DNA of 64,000 nucleotides, taken from contig DATLKN010000022.1 of assembly GCA_035538335.1 (NCBI GenBank), positions 1 to 64,000 of the forward strand, written 5' to 3'. Within the stretch, counting starts at the first letter, position 1, and each line of letters starts with the position of its first letter. The position numbers and the translations under genes are program-made. A model generated the notes under the pieces. The model was not told where the DNA came from. It saw only the letters and a program-made list of their open reading frames with translations, and did not search any database. Below are positions 1 to 7,808 of the stretch, piece after piece. This stretch comes from AP-15 sp035538335 (GTDB lineage: Bacteria > Pseudomonadota > Alphaproteobacteria > ATCC43930 > CGMCC-115725).

Positions 1-133
1 CAGACGCCGAACCCGGCCAATGGGCGTCTTCTCCGACCGCACCTCGATGGACCGCATCCTGTTCGCCGTCTTCAACCACGAAAACCAAAACCAGGGCGTC
101 AGCACCCCTCTCCTGCTGACACAAACCTTTTGA
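1..133 (+). pseudogene. C-terminal end of a truncated ORF, possibly an IS transposase
   Basis: An open frame enters from the left edge and stops with TGA at 131-133, giving about 43 residues. The tail is arginine-rich at first (RRRTRPMGVFSD) and ends in STPLLLTQTF. A basic stretch followed by a G-x-F-x-D-x-x-S pattern is reminiscent of the C-terminus of mutator/IS256-like transposases, but this is recollection of a pattern, not a search result. It lies 26 bases from the 3' end of priA on the opposite strand. It could equally be the end of an unrelated gene that starts outside the window. Confidence 0.3.
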
Positions 134-159
134 CGTCACCGTGGCTGCGGCGGAACGCC

Positions 160-2406
160 TTACAAGAAGCTGTAGGGATCGACATCGACCTGGAGGCGCA
201 CGGCGTTTTCAAGACGCACCCGGCCGAGCCATTCGCGCAATACCGCCTGCAGGCTGACCTCGCGCTCCGCCTTGACGAGAAAGCGGCGGCGATGCCGCCC
301 GCGCAGGACCGCGAGCGGGGCGGGCGCCGGCCCGAGCACCGTAACGCCGGGAAAGCGCGGCGCGGCCCGCGCGAGACCGCGCGCCGCGAAATCCGCCGCC
401 TCGTCGTCGGGGGCGGCGAGGATCAAGGCGGCGAGGCGCCCAAAGGGCGGCAGCCCGGCTTGCCGCCGCGCCTCGGCCTCGGCGGCAAGAAAGCGGTCGC
501 GGCCGCCCGCGGCGAGCGCCTGCATCACCGGCTGGTCGGGCATATAAGTCTGGATCAGCACGCGGCCCGGCCGCTCGGCCCGTCCGGCCCGGCCGCCGAC
601 CTGATGCAGCAATTGGTAAGTCCGCTCGGCAGCGCGCAGATCGCCGCCGGAGAGCCCAAGATCGGCATCGACGACGCCGACCAAGGTCAGCATCGGGAAA
701 TGATGGCCCTTGGCGACAATCTGGGTTCCGATCAGGACGTCGTAGCGGCCGTCGGTCATGCCGCGCGCAAGCTCCGCGGCGGCGGCGGGGCCGGCGAGCA
801 TGTCGCTGACCATCAGCGCGATCCGCGCATCGGGGAACCGCGCCGCCACCTCCTCGTGCACCCGCTCGACCCCCGGCCCGCATGGCGTCATCGCATGCGC
901 CACGAGGCATTCCGGGCAAAACGGCGGGACCGATTCGCCATACCCGCAGTGATGGCATAAGAGGCACCCGGAAAAGCGGTGCGCGACGAGCCAAGCCGTG
1001 CAGTTCGGGCAGCGGAACCGGTGGCCGCAGGCGCGGCACAAGGTCAAGGGCGCATAGCCCCGCCGGTTGAGGAACAAGAGCGCCTGCTCGCCGGCATCGA
1101 GGGTCTCGGCGAGCGCCTCGACGAGCGGCGGCGACAGAAACCGGCCCGGCTCCAACCGCTCCTTGCGCATATCGACGAGCCGCATCCGCGGCAGAGCCGC
1201 CGCCGCGTGGCGCCGCGGCAGCTCGACGCGCCCGTAGCGGCCGCGCGCCACGTTGACGATCGTCTCGAGCGAGGGCGTGGCGGAGACGAGCACGACCGGG
1301 ATCCGGGCGAGCGAGGCGCGCATGACGGCCATGTCCCGCGCCTGGTAGGGGACGCCGTCCTCCTGTTTGTAGGAAGCGTCGTGCTCCTCGTCGACGATGA
1401 CGAGCCCCAAATCCGGGAACGGCAGGAAGAGCGCCGAGCGCGCCCCAACGACAACCGCAGCGCGGCCGCCGGCGACGGCGCGCCAGGTGTCCCGCCGCCG
1501 CGCGCCGGGAACATCGGAATGCCATTCGAGCGGCGCGACCCCGAAATTGCCGCGGAAGCGGTCGAGCCACTGCGCCCCGAGCGCGATCTCGGGGAGCAGC
1601 ACCAGGACCTGCCGGCCTTGCGCAAGCACGGCCGCGATGGCGGCGAAATAAGTTTCGGTCTTGCCCGAGCCGGTGACGCCGTCGAGCAGGGTGACGCTGA
1701 ACCCACCCTCCGCCGCGCGGTCGACGAGCCGCTGCGCGGCCTTGCGCTGATCGGCGGAGAGCGCCGGCCGCACACGCCGCCAATCAGGGGCGGGCGGTTG
1801 AAACGATTCGGTCGCGATCGCCCGCTCCGACAGCAGCTCCGCGGCCAGCAGATCGCGAACGACGCCGACGCCGCTCCCGGCCCGCGCCGCGAGCTCGGCG
1901 GCCGGCAAGATACCCGCCTCGCGCGCCGCCTCGAGCGCGCGCAATCGCGCCCGCGTCAGCGAGCCCGGCTCGGCGAGGGCCGCGAGCCCCTTCGGCGAGA
2001 GGGCGCAGCCGCGGCGCGGGCGCGGCGGCGACAGCGCCTCGGGGACGCTCATCGCCATCTTCAGAACCATTCCCGGCGGCGCCAGCGTGTAAGCCGCGAC
2101 ACGCTCGACAAAGCGGCGCAGCTCCTCGGGCAGGGGCGGCGTGGGCAAGATCTCGCCGACGAGCTTCAGCCGCTCGGCCGAAACCTCGCCCGCCTCGCCC
2201 TCCCACACCACGCCGACGAGCGAGCGCGATCCGAGCGGCACGCGAACGAACGACCCCGCCGGCGGCATCGGAACGCTGTCCGGCAGCCGATAATCGAGGG
2301 CATCCGGCAACGGCAGCGGCAACAGGACGCGCAGCGATGCGGCCATGCCGCGTTCGGCCGATCGGGAGAGCAGCGGAGCGGCGGAACTGGCATGGCGCTC
2401 GGGCAT
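160..2406 (-). CDS. priA: Primosomal protein N' (PriA), replication-restart 3'-5' helicase
   Basis: PriA recognises stalled or abandoned forks and loads the replicative helicase to restart replication. The 748-residue frame has an N-terminal DNA-binding region, a Walker A motif (GVTGSGKT, about residues 243-250), a DEEH box (about 339-342) and a zinc-binding insert with paired cysteines (CRAC, CPNC, CHHC, CPEC, about 457-500). That order is characteristic of PriA, and the length is typical. The translation may really begin at the second Met (MAASLRV, residue 21, about position 2346), because the first 20 residues look non-conserved. It is divergent from the DUF484 gene, with a 156-base gap carrying both promoters. 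In many alphaproteobacteria priA lies beside the ATP synthase operon; here a broken ORF occupies the 3' side. Confidence 0.96.
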   Translation of the reverse strand: MPERHASSAAPLLSRSAERGMAASLRVLLPLPLPDALDYRLPDSVPMPPAGSFVRVPLGSRSLVGVVWEGEAGEVSAERLKLVGEILPTPPLPEELRRFVERVAAYTLAPPGMVLKMAMSVPEALSPPRPRRGCALSPKGLAALAEPGSLTRARLRALEAAREAGILPAAELAARAGSGVGVVRDLLAAELLSERAIATESFQPPAPDWRRVRPALSADQRKAAQRLVDRAAEGGFSVTLLDGVTGSGKTETYFAAIAAVLAQGRQVLVLLPEIALGAQWLDRFRGNFGVAPLEWHSDVPGARRRDTWRAVAGGRAAVVVGARSALFLPFPDLGLVIVDEEHDASYKQEDGVPYQARDMAVMRASLARIPVVLVSATPSLETIVNVARGRYGRVELPRRHAAAALPRMRLVDMRKERLEPGRFLSPPLVEALAETLDAGEQALLFLNRRGYAPLTLCRACGHRFRCPNCTAWLVAHRFSGCLLCHHCGYGESVPPFCPECLVAHAMTPCGPGVERVHEEVAARFPDARIALMVSDMLAGPAAAAELARGMTDGRYDVLIGTQIVAKGHHFPMLTLVGVVDADLGLSGGDLRAAERTYQLLHQVGGRAGRAERPGRVLIQTYMPDQPVMQALAAGGRDRFLAAEAEARRQAGLPPFGRLAALILAAPDDEAADFAARGLARAAPRFPGVTVLGPAPAPLAVLRGRHRRRFLVKAEREVSLQAVLREWLGRVRLENAVRLQVDVDPYSFL

Positions 2407-2562
2407 CCGCTAAACTCGCTCGATCTTCGGCGCGCAGCAAGCCGGCGCGCCGCGGCGCTTCGCCGAATGTTCGGCTTCGTGCGAGTTGCGGATGAGCTTT
2501 TGTGAACGCGCCGTCGTCGTTTCGCACCGCTGCCCGCGCCGCCGGGCGGGGAACTGAGCGTC

Positions 2563-3309
2563 GTGGCCGACCGCCCGCAAGATCAGCCGAAATCGCGCCC
2601 TGGGAATAGTGCAGGCGCTATCGCGCCTGTCGAGATCAGCGCTCGCGACGTTCTCTTTTTTCTGCGCCGGCATCCCGACTTCCTCGATTCGCATCCCGAG
2701 GCGTTGAAGCTGTTGCGGCCGCCGCAGCGGGAGGCCGGCGACGGAGTGCTCGATTTTCAACACTTCATGCTCGATCGGCTGCGCCGCGAGGCAGCGCGAC
2801 TGCACGACGAACAGAGGACCCTGATCGCGACGAGCCGCAGCAATCTGGCAAGCCAGTGCCGCGTGCACAAGGCGGCGCTGGCGATCCTGCGCGCCCAGAG
2901 TTTCGAGCACCTGCTGCAGATCGTCACGACCGATCTCGCGGTGCTGATCGATGTCGATGTCGTGACGATCGCGGTCGAAAGCTCCTCGGCCCCGACCCGC
3001 CGGCTGCCGATGCCGGGCATCCATCTCTTGAAGGAGGGGACGGTCGACGCGCTGCTCGGCGCCGATCGCGACGTGCTGCTCAGCACCGGCGTCCACGGCG
3101 ACCCGGCACTGTATGGCGCCGCCGCCGGCTTGGTGCGCTCGCACGCGCTGTTGCGCCTCAATTTCCGCCGCCCGCCGCCGGCCGGGCTGATGTGCGTCGG
3201 CACCCGCAAGCCCGAAACCTTCCACCCCGGGCTCGGCACCGAGCTGTTGAGCTTTCTCGCCCGCACGCTCGAAATCACGATCTCGCAGTGGCTGTCGCTG
3301 GGACCGTAG
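2563..3309 (+). CDS. DUF484 family protein
   Basis: This 248-residue soluble protein belongs to the DUF484 family, which has a GAF-like fold and no firmly established function. Recognisable features are the N-terminal stretch DVLFFLRRHPDFLDSHPE followed by LLRPPQREAGDGVLDFQHFM and a long charged helix containing MLDRLRREAARLHDEQRTL, then a GAF-like region. Translation starts at GTG 2563. The family is usually encoded directly upstream of xerC, as here: the xerC frame overlaps its 3' end, which implies co-transcription and translational coupling. Confidence 0.85.
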   Translation: MADRPQDQPKSRPGNSAGAIAPVEISARDVLFFLRRHPDFLDSHPEALKLLRPPQREAGDGVLDFQHFMLDRLRREAARLHDEQRTLIATSRSNLASQCRVHKAALAILRAQSFEHLLQIVTTDLAVLIDVDVVTIAVESSSAPTRRLPMPGIHLLKEGTVDALLGADRDVLLSTGVHGDPALYGAAAGLVRSHALLRLNFRRPPPAGLMCVGTRKPETFHPGLGTELLSFLARTLEITISQWLSLGP

Positions 3310-4295
3310 GGCCGGCCCGGGGAGCGGCGGCCCGTTTCCCGCCGCTGCCGGAACCGCTGCCGCTGTCGCGCTTTTCCGCCGACGAGGGTTTGCGAGCCGC
3401 CATCGGCCTGTGGATTGGCTGGCTCACGGGCGAGCGCCGCGCCTCACCCCACACGGTCGCCGCCTATGGGCGCGACCTCGCCTTTTTTCTCGATTTTCTG
3501 CGCGAGCATCTGGGCGAGGTGCCGAGCCTTGCCGCGCTCGACCGGCTCAGGACCGCCGATTTTCGCGCCTTTCTCGCAGCGCGCGCCGGGGGCGGCATCG
3601 AGCGCGCCTCGCTCGCGCGCGGGCTCTCGGTGTTGCGCGGATTTCTGCGCTTTCTCGACCGGCGCGGGCTCGCTTCGAGCGGCGCGCTCGCCGCCTTGCG
3701 TTCGCCGAAATTGCCGGCCGGCGTGCCGAAGCCGCTGTCGATCGAGGATGCGACGGCGGCCGTCGATTGCGCGGCCGACCTGTCGTCGAGCCGCTGGCAA
3801 GGCGCGCGCGACACGGCGATATTCACGCTCCTCTATGGCTGCGGTTTGCGCCTCGCCGAGGCACTCGGCCTCGCGCGCGGCGAGGCGCCGCTCGGCGAGG
3901 TGCTGCGCGTCCTCGGCAAGGGCCGCAAGGAGCGCCTGATCCCGGTTCTGCCGGCCGTGCGGCAGGCGGTCGGCGATTATCTCGCCCTATGCCCCTACCA
4001 ACTCGCAAAGGACGGGCCGCTCTTTGTCGGGGCCCGCGGCGGTCCGCTCAACCCGCGCCAGGTGCAGCGCCAGATGACCGCGCTGCGCGGCTATCTGGCG
4101 CTGCCCGAGAGCGCCAGCCCGCATGCGCTGCGGCACAGCTTTGCGACGCATCTGCTCGGCGCCGGCGGCGATCTGCGGGCGATCCAGGAGCTGCTCGGGC
4201 ATGCGAGCCTGTCGACGACGCAGCGCTATACCTCGGTCGACACCGAGCGGCTGCTCGCCGTCTACGACGCCGCTCACCCGCGCGCCCGGGGATAG
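3288..4295 (+). CDS. xerC: Tyrosine recombinase XerC
   Basis: With XerD, this recombinase resolves chromosome dimers at the dif site during division. An N-terminal SAM-like DNA-binding domain (SPHTVAAYGRDLAFFLDFL) precedes a catalytic domain with the expected residues: Arg in YGCGLRLAEAL, a Lys in LGKGRKERLIPV, the HALRHSFATHLL box with H-x-x-R, the second His in LGHASLSTTQRY and the nucleophilic Tyr in that same block. The frame is open far upstream, into the DUF484 gene. GTG 3288 was chosen because it gives about 335 residues, near the usual 300, and overlaps DUF484 by only 22 bases; TTG 3390 would remove conserved N-terminal sequence. The identification is firm but the start is uncertain. 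Confidence 0.93.
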   Translation: MAVAGTVGPARGAAARFPPLPEPLPLSRFSADEGLRAAIGLWIGWLTGERRASPHTVAAYGRDLAFFLDFLREHLGEVPSLAALDRLRTADFRAFLAARAGGGIERASLARGLSVLRGFLRFLDRRGLASSGALAALRSPKLPAGVPKPLSIEDATAAVDCAADLSSSRWQGARDTAIFTLLYGCGLRLAEALGLARGEAPLGEVLRVLGKGRKERLIPVLPAVRQAVGDYLALCPYQLAKDGPLFVGARGGPLNPRQVQRQMTALRGYLALPESASPHALRHSFATHLLGAGGDLRAIQELLGHASLSTTQRYTSVDTERLLAVYDAAHPRARG

Positions 4296-4315
4296 CAAAC
4301 GAGAAGAGGGTCAGG

Positions 4316-4669
4316 ATGGCGCTGAAGCGAATGGTGCTCGAAATAGGCATGGGAACCGACGTCCGCGGCAGCGACTACACGAAGGCGGCAGTCAGGGCGT
4401 TGCGCGACGCGCTGTGGCACAATTCGCTGTCGGTCGCCAATGCCTGCGGCCTGCCGGTCGATGCGATGCAGGTCGAAATCATGGTCGGCGTGCCGCGCCC
4501 CGAGGCGGTCGACAAGGCGGCGCTGTTGGCGGTGCTGCCGCACGGCACCGGAAGCGTCGTGGTGGTCGAGGGCGGGCTCGAAATCCCGAACGATTCCGGC
4601 AGCGATCGGACGGTTATCGCCAACGCCGCCGCCATCGTGCGCCTCGACCTCCCGGAGCGCGCGCCATGA
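4316..4669 (+). CDS. Lin0512 family protein, first copy
   Basis: A 117-residue protein of the Lin0512 family (conserved, function unknown). The family hallmark is visible near the N-terminus (MGTDVRGSDYTKAAVRALRDA) and continues as GLPVDAMQVEIMVGVPRPE and LPHGTGSVVVVEGGLEIP. ATG 4316 has a purine-rich ribosome site (GAGGGTCAGG) just upstream. It lies 20 bases after xerC, and its stop overlaps the next ATG as ATGA (4666-4669), so it is probably translated together with its paralogue. No catalytic motif is obvious. The many conserved small and acidic residues suggest a compact oligomeric or ligand-binding protein, which is inference. Confidence 0.8.
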   Translation: MALKRMVLEIGMGTDVRGSDYTKAAVRALRDALWHNSLSVANACGLPVDAMQVEIMVGVPRPEAVDKAALLAVLPHGTGSVVVVEGGLEIPNDSGSDRTVIANAAAIVRLDLPERAP

Positions 4670-5022
4670 GCCGAAAGCGGATCATCCTGGAACTCGGCAG
4701 CGGCAACGATCTGCACGGCGGCGACTACACGAAAGCCGCGATCCGCGCGGTCGAGGACGCGATCCACCACAGCTCGCTGTCCCTGATCGGCTCGCTCGGG
4801 ATCGACGCCAAGGCGATGGCGGTGGAGGTCACGATCGGCGTGCAGCGCCCCGACCGGGTCGATGCCGAGCGCGTCAAGCGCGCGCTGCCGCACGGCGAGG
4901 TGACGGTGAGGATCGTCAAGGGCGGGCTCGACGTGCCGAGCGAGAGCGGGCACGACACCGCCGTCATCGCCAGCGCCGCGGTCGCCGTGCGAATGGAGCT
5001 GCCGCCGGCGAAGCGGGCCTGA
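4666..5022 (+). CDS. Lin0512 family protein, second copy
   Basis: A 118-residue paralogue of the preceding gene. It shares the block GNDLHGGDYTKAAIRAVEDA, the central VEVTIGVQRPDRVD and LPHGEVTVRIVKGGLDVP, and the closing SGHDTAVIASAAVAVRMELP; the first copy has the same pattern with many conservative changes. Its ATG overlaps the previous stop by four bases, so the pair is a translationally coupled tandem duplication, and the two proteins could form a hetero-oligomer (inference). The gene ends three bases before the 3' end of lpdA on the other strand, and no intrinsic terminator is visible between them. Confidence 0.8.
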   Translation: MSRKRIILELGSGNDLHGGDYTKAAIRAVEDAIHHSSLSLIGSLGIDAKAMAVEVTIGVQRPDRVDAERVKRALPHGEVTVRIVKGGLDVPSESGHDTAVIASAAVAVRMELPPAKRA

Positions 5023-5025
5023 CGC

Positions 5026-6411
5026 TCACATGTGAACGACCCGGCCGAGGGCCGCGAGGGCGGCTTCCTTCATCGCTTCGGGCAATGTCGGATGGGCGTG
5101 GCAGGTGCGCGCGATGTCCTCGGCCGAGGCTCCGAATTCCTTGGCGAGCGCCGCTTCGGCGATCATCGTCCCGGCATCGGCGCCGATGATGTGGATGCCG
5201 AGCACGCGGTCGCTCGCCGCATCGGCGAGGATCTTGACAAAGCCCTCGGTGTCGCCGTTGCAGTGGGCGCGGGCGGTGGCGGTGAACGGGAATTTGCCGA
5301 TGCGGTATTCGACGCCCGCCGCCTTCAGCTCCTCCTCGGTGCTGCCTACCGAGGCGACCTCCGGCGCGGTGTAGACGACGGCGGGAATCGCTTCGTAATC
5401 GATCGAGGGCTGTTGTCCGGCGAGCCGCTCGGCGAGGGCGGCACCCTCTTCCATCGCCTTGTGCGCGAGCATCGGCCCGGCGATCGCGTCGCCGATCGCG
5501 TAGATCCCGGGGAGGTTCGTCGCAAAGCCGCGGTCGACCTCGACCCGGCCATGGGGGTCTCGGGCGACCCCCAACTCTTCGAGCCCGAGGCCCGCCGTAA
5601 AAGGCCGGCGGCCGATGGCGACGAGGGCGGCGTCGGCGACCAGCTCATCGCCGCCCTCGAGCTCGATCGCGACCCCCTCGCCCGCGACCCGCGCGCCCGC
5701 GACCTTGGCGCCGAGCCGGAATTCGACGCCCGAGCGCGCGAGCAGGCGCTGCAAAGTGCGGCCCAGCTCCTGGTCCATGTTCGGCAGGATGCGGTCGAGC
5801 GCTTCGACAACTGTCACCTTGGCGCCGAGCCGCTGCCACACCGAGCCCAGTTCGAGCCCGATATAACCGCCGCCGATGACGACGAGGCGCTGCGGCACAC
5901 GGCCGAGCGACAGGGCGCCGGTTGACGAGAGGATGCCCCCTTCATCGATTTCAATGCCCGGAAGCGGCGTCACCTCGGAGCCGGTCGCGATGACGATTGC
6001 GCCCGCTTCGACCTCCCGCGCCGCCTCGCCTTCGACAACGACGCGACCCGGCGCGGCGATCCGGCCCTTGCCTTTCAGCCAGTCGATCTGGTGCTTGCGG
6101 AAGAGGTATTCGACGCCCTTCGTCAACCTGTCGACGACCTTGTCCTTGCGCGCCATCATCGCGGCGAGGTCGAGCGAGACTCCGCCGAGCTTGACGCCGT
6201 GCTCGCCGAAGCCGCGCTTCGCCTCAGCGAAGCGTTCCGACGATTGCAGCAATGCCTTTGACGGGATGCAGCCGATGTTGAGACAGGTGCCGCCGAGGCT
6301 CGAGCGATTTTCGACGCAGGCCGCCTTCAGCCCCAATTGCGCAGCGCGGATCGCCGCGACATAGCCCCCCGGGCCTGCCCCGATGACGACAACGTCGTAG
6401 CGTTCGGCCAT
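5026..6411 (-). CDS. lpdA: Dihydrolipoyl dehydrogenase (E3)
   Basis: E3 is the flavoenzyme that reoxidises the lipoyl group of 2-oxo acid dehydrogenase complexes, passing electrons through FAD to NAD+. The 461-residue protein has an N-terminal FAD-binding GAGPGGYVAA, the redox-active disulfide in GGTCLNIGCIPSK (Cys43 and Cys48), a central NAD-binding segment (VVIGGGYIGLELGSVW) and the C-terminal dimer interface with the catalytic His in HAHPTLPEAMKEA. Length and motif order are standard. It is the last gene of the mdh-sucCD-odhAB-lpdA cluster, which suggests that this E3 serves 2-oxoglutarate dehydrogenase. A palindromic repeat lies in the 122-base gap upstream. Confidence 0.97.
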   Translation of the reverse strand: MAERYDVVVIGAGPGGYVAAIRAAQLGLKAACVENRSSLGGTCLNIGCIPSKALLQSSERFAEAKRGFGEHGVKLGGVSLDLAAMMARKDKVVDRLTKGVEYLFRKHQIDWLKGKGRIAAPGRVVVEGEAAREVEAGAIVIATGSEVTPLPGIEIDEGGILSSTGALSLGRVPQRLVVIGGGYIGLELGSVWQRLGAKVTVVEALDRILPNMDQELGRTLQRLLARSGVEFRLGAKVAGARVAGEGVAIELEGGDELVADAALVAIGRRPFTAGLGLEELGVARDPHGRVEVDRGFATNLPGIYAIGDAIAGPMLAHKAMEEGAALAERLAGQQPSIDYEAIPAVVYTAPEVASVGSTEEELKAAGVEYRIGKFPFTATARAHCNGDTEGFVKILADAASDRVLGIHIIGADAGTMIAEAALAKEFGASAEDIARTCHAHPTLPEAMKEAALAALGRVVHM

Positions 6412-6440
6412 GGCTCACCTGAGAATTTCTTATCCCGCGT

Positions 6441-6516
6441 CGTCATTGCGAGGAGGCCCATCGGGGCCGACGCGGCAATCTCGGCGAGATTGCTTCGCTT
6501 TGCTCGCAATGACACG
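6441..6516. repeat. Dispersed palindromic (REP-like) repeat between odhB and lpdA
   Basis: Nested inverted repeats are visible. The outer arms are CGTCATTGCGAG at 6441-6452 and CTCGCAATGAC at 6503-6513. The inner arms are GCAATCT at 6475-6481 and AGATTGC at 6487-6493. The outer-arm sequence resembles a dispersed extragenic palindrome found in many proteobacterial genomes. As RNA it would form a long hairpin between the odhB and lpdA cistrons, so it could stabilise the upstream message or lower lpdA expression (inference). Confidence 0.75.
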
Positions 6517-6533
6517 AGTGTTGCACAATCCGC

Positions 6534-7781
6534 TCAGAGATCGAACAGCAAGCGCGACGGGTCTTCGATGCACTCCTTGAGGCGAACGAGGAAGGTGACC
6601 GCCTCGCGCCCGTCGACGATGCGGTGGTCGTAGGTGAGCGCGACATACATCATAGGGCGGATCTCGACCGTGTCGCCGACCGCGACCGGCCGGCGCTCGA
6701 TCTTGTGCATGCCGAGAATGCCCGATTGCGGCGGGTTGAGGATCGGCGTCGAGAGCAGCGAGCCGTAGATGCCGCCGTTCGAGATCGTGAAGGTGCCGCC
6801 CGAGAGGTCGGCGATCGCGAGCTTGCCGTCGCGCGCCTTTTTGCCCAATTCGGCGATCGCCTTTTCGATCTCCGCGAAGCCGAGCCGGTCAGCGTCGCGC
6901 AACACCGGCACGACGAGCCCCTCCTCGGTGCCAACCGCGACGCCGATGTCATAATGGTTCTTATAGACGATGTCCTCGTCGTCGATCTCGGCGTTGACGC
7001 CCGGCACTTCCTTCAGCGCGACGATCGCCGCCTTGACGAAGAACGACATGAAGCCGAGCCGCACGCCATGGCGCTTCTCGAACTGGTCGCGGTAGCGCTC
7101 GCGCAGCGCCGTCACCGCGCCCATGTCGATCTCGTTGAAGGTCGTCAGCATGGCGGCGGCGTTCTGCGCCGCCTTCAGCCGCTCGGCGATGCGCCGGCGC
7201 AGCCGGGTCATGCGCACCCGCACCTCGCGTTCGCTCGCCGCGGGCGGCGGTGACGGCCGCGCCGCAGGCGCCGGAGCCGGCACGACCGCCGCGGCTTGCG
7301 GGCGCGACAGGAAGGCGAGCACATCGGCCTTCTCGATGCGGCCTCCCGGGCCGCTCGGGACGAGCGCCGCAGGATCGATGCCGTTCTCGGCGATCAGCTT
7401 GCGCACGGCCGGACCGGCGCGTTCGAGGAGATCGGTTTTCGCAGCTGGTTCTCCTCTTACCCCCTCCCTTCCCTCTCCCGCAAGCGGCGGAGGGTTAGGG
7501 TGGGGGCGGGGAGCGGGAGCGACCTCCGCCGGGGCCGCACCCTCGCCCGCGGCGATCCGGCCGAGCACGGCGCCGACCGGCACGTTCGCGCCTTCCGCGG
7601 CGAGGATCTCGGCGAGCTTCCCGGTCGCCGGCGCGAAGACTTCGAGCGTCACCTTGTCGGTTTCGAGCTCGACTACCGGGTCATCGATCACGACCGCCTC
7701 GCCCGGCTGCTTCAGCCAGCGCGCGACAGTCGCCTCGGTCACCGACTCGCCAAGGCTCGGCACCTTGATCTCGCTTGCCAT
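6534..7781 (-). CDS. odhB: 2-oxoglutarate dehydrogenase E2, dihydrolipoamide succinyltransferase
   Basis: E2 is the core of the 2-oxoglutarate dehydrogenase complex and transfers succinyl from lipoamide to CoA. The 415-residue protein has one N-terminal lipoyl domain (about 1-77, lipoylated Lys43 in ETDKVTLEV), a proline/alanine-rich linker, a peripheral-subunit-binding domain (about 118-155, GPAVRKLIAENGIDPAALVP) and a catalytic domain ending in YDHRIVDGREAVTFL, which holds the catalytic His. The linker at about 92-109 reads RPHPNPPPLAGEGREGV, the translation of a palindromic repeat (see 7452-7512). The gene follows odhA by 27 bases and shares its operon. Confidence 0.97.
   Translation of the reverse strand: MASEIKVPSLGESVTEATVARWLKQPGEAVVIDDPVVELETDKVTLEVFAPATGKLAEILAAEGANVPVGAVLGRIAAGEGAAPAEVAPAPRPHPNPPPLAGEGREGVRGEPAAKTDLLERAGPAVRKLIAENGIDPAALVPSGPGGRIEKADVLAFLSRPQAAAVVPAPAPAARPSPPPAASEREVRVRMTRLRRRIAERLKAAQNAAAMLTTFNEIDMGAVTALRERYRDQFEKRHGVRLGFMSFFVKAAIVALKEVPGVNAEIDDEDIVYKNHYDIGVAVGTEEGLVVPVLRDADRLGFAEIEKAIAELGKKARDGKLAIADLSGGTFTISNGGIYGSLLSTPILNPPQSGILGMHKIERRPVAVGDTVEIRPMMYVALTYDHRIVDGREAVTFLVRLKECIEDPSRLLFDL
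7452..7512. repeat. GC-rich palindromic repeat inserted in frame in the OdhB linker
   Basis: The plus strand shows a pyrimidine-rich arm (CCCTCCCTTCCCTCTCCCGC) followed by a purine-rich arm (GGCGGAGGGTTAGGGTGGGG), together an imperfect palindrome. The same type of unit is common as an intergenic repeat in proteobacteria. Here it is translated on the minus strand and supplies about 18 residues of the flexible linker between the lipoyl and E3/E1-binding domains, where extra proline-rich sequence can be tolerated. The boundaries are approximate. Confidence 0.6.
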
Positions 7782-7808
7782 CCTTTCCTCAATCGCGAAC
7801 CGGCAATC

